Shown one piece after another: positions 24,887 through 32,360 of a stretch of DNA of 64,000 bases (its first letter is position 1; the number at the start of each line of letters is the position of its first letter). The notes below the pieces were generated by a model, which worked only from the letters and a program-made list of their open reading frames with translations, was not told the origin of the DNA and made no database searches. Made by a program: the position numbers and the translations under genes. Source of the DNA: Microbacterium sufflavum. GTDB lineage: Bacteria > Actinomycetota > Actinomycetes > Actinomycetales > Microbacteriaceae. The DNA lies in assembly GCF_023101165.1 (NCBI RefSeq), contig NZ_CP078076.1, forward strand, positions 2,108,001 to 2,172,000, read 5' to 3'.

Positions 24887-26098
24887 TCAGGTGCGCGCGG
24901 CCGGACGCACGAACGCCCACGCGGCGACCGCGGCGACGGCGGCCGCGAGGGTCATGGTCACGGCCATGGTCATGGCGTTCGTGCCGCCGACGCCCGCCGC
25001 GACCGGGGCCAGCACGGGCCCGAACAGGAAGGTGGACATGCCGAGCAGGGCCGATGCGGTGCCCGCGCGCGAACCGTGGTGCGCGAGCGCGAGGGTCTGC
25101 CCGTTCGGGCCGCCGACGCCGGAGCACAGCATGAAGCCGACCAGGGCCGCGATCACCCCGGTCACCCCGGTCCCGGCGACGGCCAGCACCAGGAAGGTCG
25201 CGGTCGCCAGCAGCGTCGCGGTGCTGCCGCCCAGGTACACGCGGAGCGGGCCCCACCGTCGCACCACCAGCCGGCTCGTCTGGCTGCCCACGATGCTCGC
25301 GAGCGCCCCGGCCGCGAACGCCAGGCTGAACGCCTGCGGGCTCAGCCCGAACTCGTCCTGCAGCACGAACGACGACATCGACAGGTAGGTGAAGAACGCC
25401 ACCCCGCCGCCCGCCGAGGCGCACAGCACCGCGGCGAACAGGCGGTCGTGGAGCACGGCGCCCGCGTGACCGCCGAGCGTGCGCAGGCCGCCGCCGTGCC
25501 GGTCGTCGGGGTGCAGCGTCTCGGGCAGGGCGAACACGACCACGAGCAGCAGCACGACCCCGACCGCCGCGAGCACGCCGAAGATGCCGCGCCAGTCCAT
25601 GACCCGTGCGAGCTGGCCGCCCACCACGGGGGCGATGATCGGGGCCGTGCCCGAGACCAGGAACAGCAGCGACAGCATGCGCGACAGCTCCACGCCCTCG
25701 AACTGATCGCGCGCGACCGCGAGGCAGATGACGATGCCCGCCGATCCGGCGAGGCCCTGCAGGAACCGCGCCACCAGCAGCAGCTCGATGCTCGGGGCGA
25801 CCGCGCACACGGCGGACAGCACCGCGAACGCGGCTACGCCGACGAGGAGCGGACGCTTCCGGCCCAGCCGGTCGCTGAGGGGACCGGCGATGAGCTGCCC
25901 GAGACCCAGGCCGATCATGCACGCCGACATCGTGACCTGCGCGAGCGCCTCGGTCGTGCCGAGCGACGCCGCGAGCTGCGGCAGCTGCGGCAGGTACAGG
26001 TCCATCGACAGCGGCCCGAACGCCTCCAGCATCCCGAGCACGAGCATCGCCCGGAGCGTGCCCATGCGGGCGGGCTCCGGGCGCGCCGGGATGCTCAT
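24887..26098 (-). CDS. MFS exporter of the Bcr/CflA drug-resistance group
   Basis: A 403-residue major facilitator with twelve predicted helices. Motif A of the N-half is GPLSDRLGRKRPLL, and the DxxRxxQG-type arginine region appears as LLLVARFLQGLAGSAG, both typical of DHA1/Bcr-CflA proton-driven exporters. The N-terminal MDLYLPQLPQLA motif is the group hallmark. It may export a toxic intermediate or antibiotic. Its ATG overlaps the stop of the upstream esterase gene by 4 nt (ATGA), and it is the last gene of the leftward oxidoreductase/esterase operon. Confidence 0.93.
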   Translation of the reverse strand: MSIPARPEPARMGTLRAMLVLGMLEAFGPLSMDLYLPQLPQLAASLGTTEALAQVTMSACMIGLGLGQLIAGPLSDRLGRKRPLLVGVAAFAVLSAVCAVAPSIELLLVARFLQGLAGSAGIVICLAVARDQFEGVELSRMLSLLFLVSGTAPIIAPVVGGQLARVMDWRGIFGVLAAVGVVLLLVVVFALPETLHPDDRHGGGLRTLGGHAGAVLHDRLFAAVLCASAGGGVAFFTYLSMSSFVLQDEFGLSPQAFSLAFAAGALASIVGSQTSRLVVRRWGPLRVYLGGSTATLLATATFLVLAVAGTGVTGVIAALVGFMLCSGVGGPNGQTLALAHHGSRAGTASALLGMSTFLFGPVLAPVAAGVGGTNAMTMAVTMTLAAAVAAVAAWAFVRPAART

Positions 26099-27078
26099 CC
26101 GCCCGGGCGCAGCACGCGGCGCAGCCAGCTCTCCCGCGCCGCGACCGCCGCCAGCGACACCTCGGCCTCCGGCGAGAACCCGGAGAAGCCGTGGTACCCG
26201 CCGGCCCACACGTGCAGCTCGGCCTGACCGCCGGTCGCCCAGATGCGCAGCGCGTAGTCCACGGCCTCGTCGCGGAAGGTCTCGGCAGCCCCGACCTCGA
26301 TGAACGCGGGGGCGAGTCCGGACAGGTCGGTGGCGCGTGCGGGGGCCGTGTACGGCGAGACCCGGTCGGTGAAGCGGTCGTCTCCGGCGATGGCGTCCCA
26401 CGCGGTGTCGTTGTTGTTGCGGTCCCAGGCGCCGAAGCCGTCGTACTGCCGGGCGGACGGCGTCTCGTTGCGGTCGTCCAGCATCGGGCAGCCGAGCAGC
26501 TGCCCGGCCAGCCGCGGTCCGCCGCGGTCGCGGGAGAGCAGGGCCACCGCGGCCGACAGCCCGCCGCCCGCGCTCTGCCCCGACGCGATGATGCGGTCGG
26601 GGTCGATGCCGAGGTCGTCGGCGTGCGCGGCCATCCACTCCAGCGCCGCGTAGCAGTCCTCCGCCTGCGCCGGGCCCGGATGCTCCGGCGCGAGGCGGTA
26701 CTCCACCGCGACGCCGACGACGCCGTGCCGGTCGGCCAGGTCGATCAGCTCGGCGGTGCCGAAGAAGCGGGTGCCGAGCACCATGCCGCCGCCGTGGATC
26801 GACAGGACGGCGGGCGCCGGCCCGGTCGCGGGGGCGGACGGCCGCACGATCGTGACCTCCAGGTCGGGCGCACCGGCGGGGCCGGGGATCACGCGGTCCT
26901 CCCACGTCACCGCCCTGCCCTCGGCCTGCACCGCGATGGGCGGGATGATCGTGGCGAAGTGGTCGCGGTTGGCGTGGATGGTGTCGGCGCGCAGCGGGAT
27001 GCCCTCCACGAGCTGCACGAACGCGTCGAGCCCGGCGACCAGCTCGGGGTCGTACGGCACGGGAGCGGGCGCGGTCAT
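26095..27078 (-). CDS. Alpha/beta hydrolase, HSL family (copy 2)
   Basis: A 327-residue esterase of the hormone-sensitive-lipase (bacterial family IV) group. The oxyanion motif is HGGG at 95-98, the nucleophile Ser169 sits in SGQSAGGG, and the acid and base are in the C-terminal third (AFIEVGAAETFRDEAVDYA, GGYHGFSGF). It would hydrolyse a short acyl ester in the cytosol. About half of its sequence matches the neighbouring esterase (27075-28073), including WEDRVIPGPAGAPD and DLSGLAPAFIEVG, so the pair arose by tandem duplication. It overlaps both neighbours by 4 nt. Confidence 0.93.
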   Translation of the reverse strand: MTAPAPVPYDPELVAGLDAFVQLVEGIPLRADTIHANRDHFATIIPPIAVQAEGRAVTWEDRVIPGPAGAPDLEVTIVRPSAPATGPAPAVLSIHGGGMVLGTRFFGTAELIDLADRHGVVGVAVEYRLAPEHPGPAQAEDCYAALEWMAAHADDLGIDPDRIIASGQSAGGGLSAAVALLSRDRGGPRLAGQLLGCPMLDDRNETPSARQYDGFGAWDRNNNDTAWDAIAGDDRFTDRVSPYTAPARATDLSGLAPAFIEVGAAETFRDEAVDYALRIWATGGQAELHVWAGGYHGFSGFSPEAEVSLAAVAARESWLRRVLRPGG

Positions 27079-28073
27079 CGGGCGGCCCGCCAGATCCGGC
27101 GCAGCCACGACGACCGTGCGGCGAGGGCGGCCCGGGTGATCTCCGCCTCCGGCATGTACATGTCGAAGCCGTGCGCGCCGCCGCCCCACACGTGCAGCTC
27201 GGCCTGGCCGCCCGTGGCCCAGATGCCGAGCGCGTAGGCGGTGTCCTCGTCGCGGAAGGTCTCCGCCTCGCCCACCTCGATGTACGCGGGGGGAAGACCG
27301 GACAGATCGGTCGCGCGGCTCGGGGCCGCGTAGGCGGGGGCCTCGTCGCTGAACGCGAGGTCGTCGCCGAGCACGCACGACCACGCCAGCAGGTTCATGT
27401 CGCGCTGCCACGTGCCGATGCCGTCGTACTGCAAGCTGGCGACCGAGGTGTTGGTGTTGTCGATCATGGGGCACAGCAGCAGCTGCCCCGCCATGACCGG
27501 GCCCTTCCGGTCGCGCGCCAGCAGGGCGACCGCGGCCGTGAGCCCGCCCCCGGCGCTGCCGCCGCCGACGACGAGGCGCTCCGGGTCGATGCCGAGCTCG
27601 GCGGCGTGCTCGTGCGTCCAGACGAACGCCGCGTAGCAGTCCTCCACACCGGCGGGGTACGGGTCTTCCGGGGCGAGCCGGTACTCCACGTTCACGGCGA
27701 CCACGCGGTGCTCCGCGACGATGTCGACCACGCGCGCGGTCTCCCACGAGCGGTGGCCGACGATCATGCCGCCGCCGTGGATGTTCACGAACCCGGGCAG
27801 CACCTCGGTCGCGGAATCCGCGGGGCGGAACACCGTGATCTCGATGTCGGGTGCGCCCGCGGGGCCGGGGATCACGCGGTCCTCCCACACGATCGGGCGG
27901 CCCGCGATGACGGTGTCGTTGTCGGGGAACATCCGGTCGACGCCCTCGCGCGGCAGCGTGTCGCGGGTGAGGGGAGGCTGCGGGTTCTTCGCGATCTCGT
28001 CCAGCACGGCCTGCACCTCGGGGTCGAACGGGACGGGCGGGACGGTGGGGTGTCCGGCGGCGGTGGCGGTCAT
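27075..28073 (-). CDS. Alpha/beta hydrolase, HSL family (copy 1)
   Basis: A 332-residue HSL-type esterase. HGGG is at 99-102, the nucleophile Ser173 is in GGGSAGGGL, and PPAYIEVGEAETFRDED and GGAHGFDMY supply Asp and His. The start at 28073 has GAGGAG 4-5 nt upstream. It overlaps the second copy by 4 nt (ATGA) and is 77 nt downstream of the aldo/keto reductase across a G-rich spacer. Retention of both copies next to alcohol dehydrogenase, SDR and reductase genes suggests sequential hydrolysis and oxidation of an ester or lactone substrate; the substrate is unknown. Confidence 0.93.
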   Translation of the reverse strand: MTATAAGHPTVPPVPFDPEVQAVLDEIAKNPQPPLTRDTLPREGVDRMFPDNDTVIAGRPIVWEDRVIPGPAGAPDIEITVFRPADSATEVLPGFVNIHGGGMIVGHRSWETARVVDIVAEHRVVAVNVEYRLAPEDPYPAGVEDCYAAFVWTHEHAAELGIDPERLVVGGGSAGGGLTAAVALLARDRKGPVMAGQLLLCPMIDNTNTSVASLQYDGIGTWQRDMNLLAWSCVLGDDLAFSDEAPAYAAPSRATDLSGLPPAYIEVGEAETFRDEDTAYALGIWATGGQAELHVWGGGAHGFDMYMPEAEITRAALAARSSWLRRIWRAAR

Positions 28074-28086
28074 GTCTCTCCTCAGT

Positions 28087-28134
28087 GGGGCGGGGGCGGG
28101 GGCGGGGGCGGCGTGGGGCGGGGCGGGTGTGTGG
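28087..28134. repeat. G-rich hexamer tract with quadruplex potential
   Basis: The plus strand carries four successive GGGGC/GGGGGC runs, then GGGGCGGGGCGGG. The neighbouring genes are on the minus strand, so the G-rich strand is the template and the mRNA would be C-rich. It fills the gap between the aldo/keto reductase and esterase genes. Confidence 0.75.
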
Positions 28135-28150
28135 GGGTCTGCGGACGGTG

Positions 28151-29110
28151 TCAGGGGCCTTCGGGGTCGACCACGCCGCGGTCGGCCCAGAAGGGTTCGA
28201 CCAGGCGGCGCAGCTCGTCGGCGCCGATGCGGTCGACGAGGTCGGCGGCGTCGAGGTTCGCGTGCAGCTGTGCCACGCGGGAGGCGCCGAACAGGGTGGT
28301 CGTGAGGGCGGGGTGTGTGAGTGTGAACGCGATGCCGAGCTGGGCCGGGGTCGTGTCGAGCGACTCCGCGAGCGCCGTGAACGCCGGCACGTCGGCGATG
28401 ATCCGCTCCCGGATGTCGCCGGGGTCGCGGCCGATCTGGCGGTCGCCCTTCACGTTCCCCGCGAGCACGCCGCCCTCCAGGCAGTCGGAGGCCTGCAGCG
28501 TGAGGCCCTGCTCCCAGAGCCGCGCGAACGGCTCGCCGTCGGGGATCGAGCGCCGTGCCACGCTGTACTTCAGCTGCGCGATCTGCGGCCCGGGCACGCC
28601 CTCCGCCGCGGCGAGGTCGAGCAGGCGCTGGATGGACGACGCCGACCAGTTGTTCACGCCCCACGCGCGGATGAGTCCCGCATCGGCGAGGCGCGCGAGG
28701 TCGAGCACGAGGTCGCGCAGGTCGAGGTCGTCGCGGCGCAGGTCGCCCAGGATCACGAGGTCGGCGTGCTCCACGCCCACCCGCATCAGGGCGTTCTCGA
28801 GCTGCGGGCGGAAGCCGTCGTCACCGAAGGCCTCCAGCCACAGCTTCGACGACAGCAGCCACTCGTCGCGGCGCAGACCCGCCGCGCGCACCATGGCCGA
28901 GAAGATCACGTCGGTGAACACCGGAGGGGCGCCGGGCGCGGAGTAGACGCCGACGTCGAAGAGGTTCACGCCGCGGTCGGTCGCCTGGCGCAGCAGCTCG
29001 ACGGCGTCGGCGAAGTCCATGCGGTCGTAGGTGTGCCACGAGCCGAGCGAGAACAGGGAGGCGTGCAGGCTGCTGCGGCCGATCTCGCGACGGGGGAGAG
29101 GGGTGGTCAT
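28151..29110 (-). CDS. Aldo/keto reductase homologue lacking the usual active-site His
   Basis: A 319-residue AKR-fold protein (FSLGSWHTYDRMDFADAVELL, WGVNNW, LKYSVARR, TLTHPALTTTLFGAS). Expected AKR catalytic residues are Asp, Tyr, Lys and His. Asp52 (NLFDVGVY), Tyr56 and Lys89 (LLSSKLWL) can be assigned, but the His position reads ADLVILGDL, with Gly122 where LHxP-type His is normal, and the Asp-Tyr spacing is one residue shorter than usual. The second AKR at 31187 has the same departures. It may have altered chemistry or a non-catalytic role. It lies 8 nt downstream of the alcohol dehydrogenase. Confidence 0.88.
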   Translation of the reverse strand: MTTPLPRREIGRSSLHASLFSLGSWHTYDRMDFADAVELLRQATDRGVNLFDVGVYSAPGAPPVFTDVIFSAMVRAAGLRRDEWLLSSKLWLEAFGDDGFRPQLENALMRVGVEHADLVILGDLRRDDLDLRDLVLDLARLADAGLIRAWGVNNWSASSIQRLLDLAAAEGVPGPQIAQLKYSVARRSIPDGEPFARLWEQGLTLQASDCLEGGVLAGNVKGDRQIGRDPGDIRERIIADVPAFTALAESLDTTPAQLGIAFTLTHPALTTTLFGASRVAQLHANLDAADLVDRIGADELRRLVEPFWADRGVVDPEGP

Positions 29111-29118
29111 GGTGCTCC

Positions 29119-30234
29119 TCAGAGGCTCGGGTCGATGACGGCCTTGACCTCATCGAGGTGGTGCATGTGGGCGATCTTGGCGGAGGCCTCGGCGAGACCG
29201 ACCGGGGCGCTGAACAGGTCGTCCCAGGGGAAGCGGTCGGCGAACGCGGTGAAGAAGTCGATGGCGTGGGCGTAGTCGGAGATGTCGCCGTTGAGCGAGC
29301 CGACGACCGTGAGCTCCTTGCCCATGATCGTGCTGAGGGGGAAGCCGTCGCCCGCGGGGCCGGTGGAGCCGACGATCGCGATGGTGCCGCGCTGCGCCGC
29401 CATGCCCACCGCGTCGGGACCCACGCTCGGGGCGCCCGCGAAGTCGAACACGTGGTCGGCGCCGTGGCCGCCCGTGAGCTCCATGACCTGGTCGACGACG
29501 GGCCCGTCGCGGAAGTCGACCACGGCGTCGGCGCCGAAGCGGGCGGCGAGCTCCAGCCGGGCGGCGGGGGCGCCGACCGTGATGACCTGCCCGGCGCCCG
29601 CGATGGTGGCGACGGCGGTGGCGAAGATGCCGAGCGCGCCCGACCCCTGCACCACGACGCGGGAGCCGGGGCGGATGCGGCCGGCGCGCTCGAACGCGCG
29701 CAGCACGGTCTTGGCCGCGCAGCCCGCCATCGACGCCCAGGTGTCCTTCACCGCCGCGGGCAGCAGCAGCTTCGCGGCGCCGGGGGTGACGTAGGCGTAC
29801 TCCGACAGCCCGGCGGTGGCGTACGGCGGTACGTCGGACCGCTGCAGGAAGCCGTAGCCGCGGCGCGAGCAGGCGACGGGTTCGCGCAGCACGACGCAGC
29901 CGTGGCACTCGCCGCACGTGGACTCCGACCAGCCGATGCGGTCGCCGGGGGAGAGCGGGCGGCCGAGGGCGTCGCGCGTGTCGGGTCCGGTGGCCACGAT
30001 CTCGCCGACCATCTCGTGGCCGAGCACCATCGGGAGCATGCCGGGGAAGGTCATCCGGCCCTCCCAGATCTCGATGTCGGTGCCGCACAGGGTCGTGCAG
30101 GCGATGCGCACGAGGGCGGCGCCCGGCTCGATCTCGGTCGGCAGCGGGAGGTCCTGCAGGGTGAGCGGCTCGCCGTGCGCGGTGAGCACGGCGGCGCGGG
30201 TCGTGGTCGGGCGGGTCGGGGCGGGGAGGGTCAT
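29119..30234 (-). CDS. Zinc-dependent medium-chain alcohol dehydrogenase
   Basis: A 371-residue MDR-family dehydrogenase. Catalytic zinc ligands are Cys50 (LCGTD) and His73-Glu74 (GHE); the structural zinc site is CGECHGC...C (Cys107, 110, 113, 122). The NAD(P) motif is VVVQGSGALGIFA. It would oxidise an alcohol or polyol to the carbonyl. The RBS AGGAGAA precedes the ATG. It is downstream of an SDR, separated by 94 nt that contain an inverted repeat, and upstream of the AKR homologue. The combination with esterases suggests release and oxidation of an alcohol; substrate unknown. Confidence 0.93.
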   Translation of the reverse strand: MTLPAPTRPTTTRAAVLTAHGEPLTLQDLPLPTEIEPGAALVRIACTTLCGTDIEIWEGRMTFPGMLPMVLGHEMVGEIVATGPDTRDALGRPLSPGDRIGWSESTCGECHGCVVLREPVACSRRGYGFLQRSDVPPYATAGLSEYAYVTPGAAKLLLPAAVKDTWASMAGCAAKTVLRAFERAGRIRPGSRVVVQGSGALGIFATAVATIAGAGQVITVGAPAARLELAARFGADAVVDFRDGPVVDQVMELTGGHGADHVFDFAGAPSVGPDAVGMAAQRGTIAIVGSTGPAGDGFPLSTIMGKELTVVGSLNGDISDYAHAIDFFTAFADRFPWDDLFSAPVGLAEASAKIAHMHHLDEVKAVIDPSL

Positions 30235-30261
30235 GCGGTTCTCCTGTCGCGGGACGGGTGG

Positions 30262-30306
30262 GGGATCGGGAACGCTCCGCGAGGGGCGGGGTGCGGATCC
30301 GATCCC
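30262..30306. repeat. Inverted repeat between SDR and alcohol dehydrogenase
   Basis: GGGATCGG (30262-30269) and CCGATCCC (30299-30306) form 8-bp perfect arms with a 29-nt spacer in the intercistronic gap. It could modulate read-through or be a regulator site; evidence is limited to symmetry. Confidence 0.4.
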
Positions 30307-30328
30307 GTGACGGATGCGGGCGGACGGG

Positions 30329-31063
30329 TCAGACCAGGAGCTGGCCGCCGTCGACCGGCACCGAGACGCCGGTGATGTGGCCGGCGGCGTCGCTCGCGAG
30401 GAACAGCACGAGCGGCGTGACCTGGTCGACCTCGGCGATCGTGCCGAGCGGGATGCGCGACTCCCAGGCCGCGCGGGCGTCGGGGTTCGAGGCGAAGTCG
30501 GCGGTGAGCGGGGTGAGCACCGGGCCGGGGGCGACCGCGTTCACGCGCACGCCCGCGGTGGCGAGCTCGATCGCGGCGGTGCGGGTGAGGGCGTCGACCG
30601 CGGCCTTGGTGGCCTCGTAGTGCCCGAGGCCCGGGGTGGGCTGTCGGGCGCCGATGGACGAGATGTTGACGATGCTGCCGCGTCCGGCCGCCGCGAGCAG
30701 CGCGCCGAACACGCGGAGCATGAGGAACGTGCCGCGCACGTTGACGCGCAGGGCCGCATCGACCGCATCGACCGGGACCTCCTGCAGCGTGCCGCCGCCC
30801 GCGACGACCCCGGCGTTGTTCACGAGCACGTCGAGCCCGCCGGTGGCCGTGATGCGGTCGGCCGCGGCCAGGACGGAGGCCTCGTCGGCGATGTCGAGGG
30901 GGAGGGCGGTGGCGCCGATCTCGGCCGCGACCGCGGCGGCGGCGTCGGCGTTCACGTCACCGAGGAACACCTCGTCGCCCGCGGAGCGGAAGGCGGTGGC
31001 GATGCCGCGGCCGAGGCCGGACGCCCCTCCGGTGACCAGGATGCGGCGCGGGGATGCGGTCAT
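30329..31063 (-). CDS. Short-chain dehydrogenase/reductase
   Basis: A 244-residue classical SDR: TGGASGLGRG cofactor motif near residue 11, LVNNAG, IVNISS, catalytic HYEATK and PGPVLTPL. All active-site residues are intact. The ATG at 31063 is preferred over one 12 nt upstream because GAGGA lies 6 nt before it. It is the first gene of the leftward operon SDR-ADH-AKR-esterase-esterase-exporter. Its promoter region (31064-31186, shared with the divergent AKR) holds a perfect dyad at 31108-31123 that recurs upstream of other genes in the window. Confidence 0.93.
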   Translation of the reverse strand: MTASPRRILVTGGASGLGRGIATAFRSAGDEVFLGDVNADAAAAVAAEIGATALPLDIADEASVLAAADRITATGGLDVLVNNAGVVAGGGTLQEVPVDAVDAALRVNVRGTFLMLRVFGALLAAAGRGSIVNISSIGARQPTPGLGHYEATKAAVDALTRTAAIELATAGVRVNAVAPGPVLTPLTADFASNPDARAAWESRIPLGTIAEVDQVTPLVLFLASDAAGHITGVSVPVDGGQLLV

Positions 31064-31107
31064 GTTCGTCCTCACTGACGGTGCTCTGACGGGATGAGTC
31101 CGTTATA

Positions 31108-31123
31108 TTCTACAACCATAGAA
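31108..31123. promoter_or_regulatory. Dyad motif copy 1 (TTCTA-N6-TAGAA) in divergent promoter
   Basis: TTCTACAACCATAGAA is a perfect 5+5-bp inverted repeat. On the minus strand it contains TGTAGAAT, a good extended -10 for the SDR operon. Related 16-mers occur at 32249, 38933 and 41487. It could be an operator overlapping the -10, or partly a shared promoter element. Confidence 0.6.
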
Positions 31124-31140
31124 AAATACAACCCCGGTTG

Positions 31141-31170
31141 CTGAGCGAGGAGCGCAGCGACGAGACGAAG
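31141..31170. repeat. Dispersed extragenic repeat, copy 1
   Basis: The segment begins CTGAGCGAGGAGCGCAGC and ends GACGAGACGAAG. It resembles a GAGCGNAGCGNGACGAAG element that is frequent between genes in Microbacteriaceae. A related copy is at 50569-50592. Confidence 0.55.
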
Positions 31171-31186
31171 CACGCGAAGGAGCGTC

Positions 31187-32149
31187 ATGCCCGAATCGAC
31201 CCACCCCCGCCGTCCGCTGCAGACGGGCGGTGCCCCGGTGCCGTCCCTCGCCCTCGGCTCCTGGAACACGTGGGACCGCATGGCGCCGGAGGAGGCGGTC
31301 GCGCTGATCCGCCGCGCGGTCGAGCTCGACGCCGGGTTCTTCGACGTCGCGTACTACAACATGGGCCCGCACGCCGAGAACTCGACGACCGACATCCTGT
31401 TCGGGCAGGCGCTGCGGGCGAGCGGTGTCGACCGCGACGACATCGTGCTGTGCGGCAAGCTGTGGCTGTGGGACTGGCCGAACCAGGGGTTCCGCGCGCA
31501 GCTCGTCGAGTCGCTCCAGCGGGCGGGGCTCGACCGGTTCGACACGCTCGTGGTGGGCGACTACCTCGATGCGCCCGACCTCCCGCGGCTCGTCGCCGAC
31601 GTGAACGCCCTGATCGACGAGGGTCTCGTCGGCTCGTGGGGCATCAACAACTGGCGCATCGCCGACACCCGCGCCGCGCTCGCCGAGGCTCGGACGCGCG
31701 GGCTGGCCGGCCCCGCGTTCGCGCAGCTGAAGTACGGCATCGCGCGGCGGTCGATGGCCGAGGGCGACGCGTACGGGCCGCTGTTCGCCGACGGCACCCT
31801 CACCCTGCAGGCGTCCGACGTGTTCGAGGGCGGCATCCTCGCCACGGGCCGGACGCCGCAGCGCAAGATCGGCGCCGACGTGGGCGGCATCCGCGAGCGG
31901 ATCGCGGCCCTGTACCCCGAGGTCGCGCGGGTGGCGGGGGAGTTCGGGGTGACGCCGGCCGCGCTCGGCATCGCCTTCTGCCTCGCGAATCCCGCCACCG
32001 CGAACGTGCTGTTCGGCGCCTCACGGCTCGAGCAGCTCGAGCAGAACCACGCCGCGCTCGCGCTCGTCCGCGACCACGGCCCCGAGGTGCGGGCGGCCCT
32101 CTCCGACGTCGCCGTGGACCGCGACGTGCGCGCGGATGGGGTGTGGTGA
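31187..32149 (+). CDS. Aldo/keto reductase homologue lacking the usual active-site His (second copy)
   Basis: A 320-residue AKR-fold protein, paralogous to 28151-29110 (shared LGSW.T.DRM, GKLWL/SKLWL, WGINNW, AQLKYGIARRSM, TLQASD.xEGGxLA). Asp53, Tyr56/57 and Lys91 can be placed, but the segment RFDTLVVGDYL has Gly124 where the catalytic His is expected. The ATG has GAAGGAG upstream. It is divergent from the SDR operon across a region with the TTCTA-N6-TAGAA dyad, so both AKR paralogues are probably under the same control. Substrate unknown. Confidence 0.88.
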   Translation: MPESTHPRRPLQTGGAPVPSLALGSWNTWDRMAPEEAVALIRRAVELDAGFFDVAYYNMGPHAENSTTDILFGQALRASGVDRDDIVLCGKLWLWDWPNQGFRAQLVESLQRAGLDRFDTLVVGDYLDAPDLPRLVADVNALIDEGLVGSWGINNWRIADTRAALAEARTRGLAGPAFAQLKYGIARRSMAEGDAYGPLFADGTLTLQASDVFEGGILATGRTPQRKIGADVGGIRERIAALYPEVARVAGEFGVTPAALGIAFCLANPATANVLFGASRLEQLEQNHAALALVRDHGPEVRAALSDVAVDRDVRADGVW

Positions 32150-32248
32150 CGGGAGTGGCGAGACGGGATGCTGCGCGCAGAGACAAGCCGGGTGCGCCCG
32201 GTGGCATGAGCTGTGCCCGTTGCCGCGGGAAACATGCTTGCGCTCTTT

Positions 32249-32267
32249 TTCCACACATGTAGACTAA
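32249..32267 (+). promoter_or_regulatory. Dyad motif copy 2 and -10 box upstream of the first Dpp operon
   Basis: TTCCACACATGTAGAC (32249-32264) matches the 16-bp motif, 13 of 16 positions identical to the copy at 41487. TGTAGACT is a plausible extended -10 (TAGACT 32260-32265 region), with TTGCGC 16 nt further upstream as a weak -35. The binding-protein ATG is about 95 nt downstream. The rest of 32150-32360 shows no gene. Confidence 0.55.
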
Positions 32268-32360
32268 CCAGCACGACACATCGAGGTGGCGTCGATCCGG
32301 TCTCCCGGTCAGCGGCTCTTCGAACCTTCTTCACCACCCCTGCACCCGAGAGAAGGAACC

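Noticed and set aside
32187..32202. Hairpin GCCGGG-TGCG-CCCGGT after the second AKR as a terminator
   Set aside because: The stem has only about five to six pairs and no distinct tail; too weak to call.
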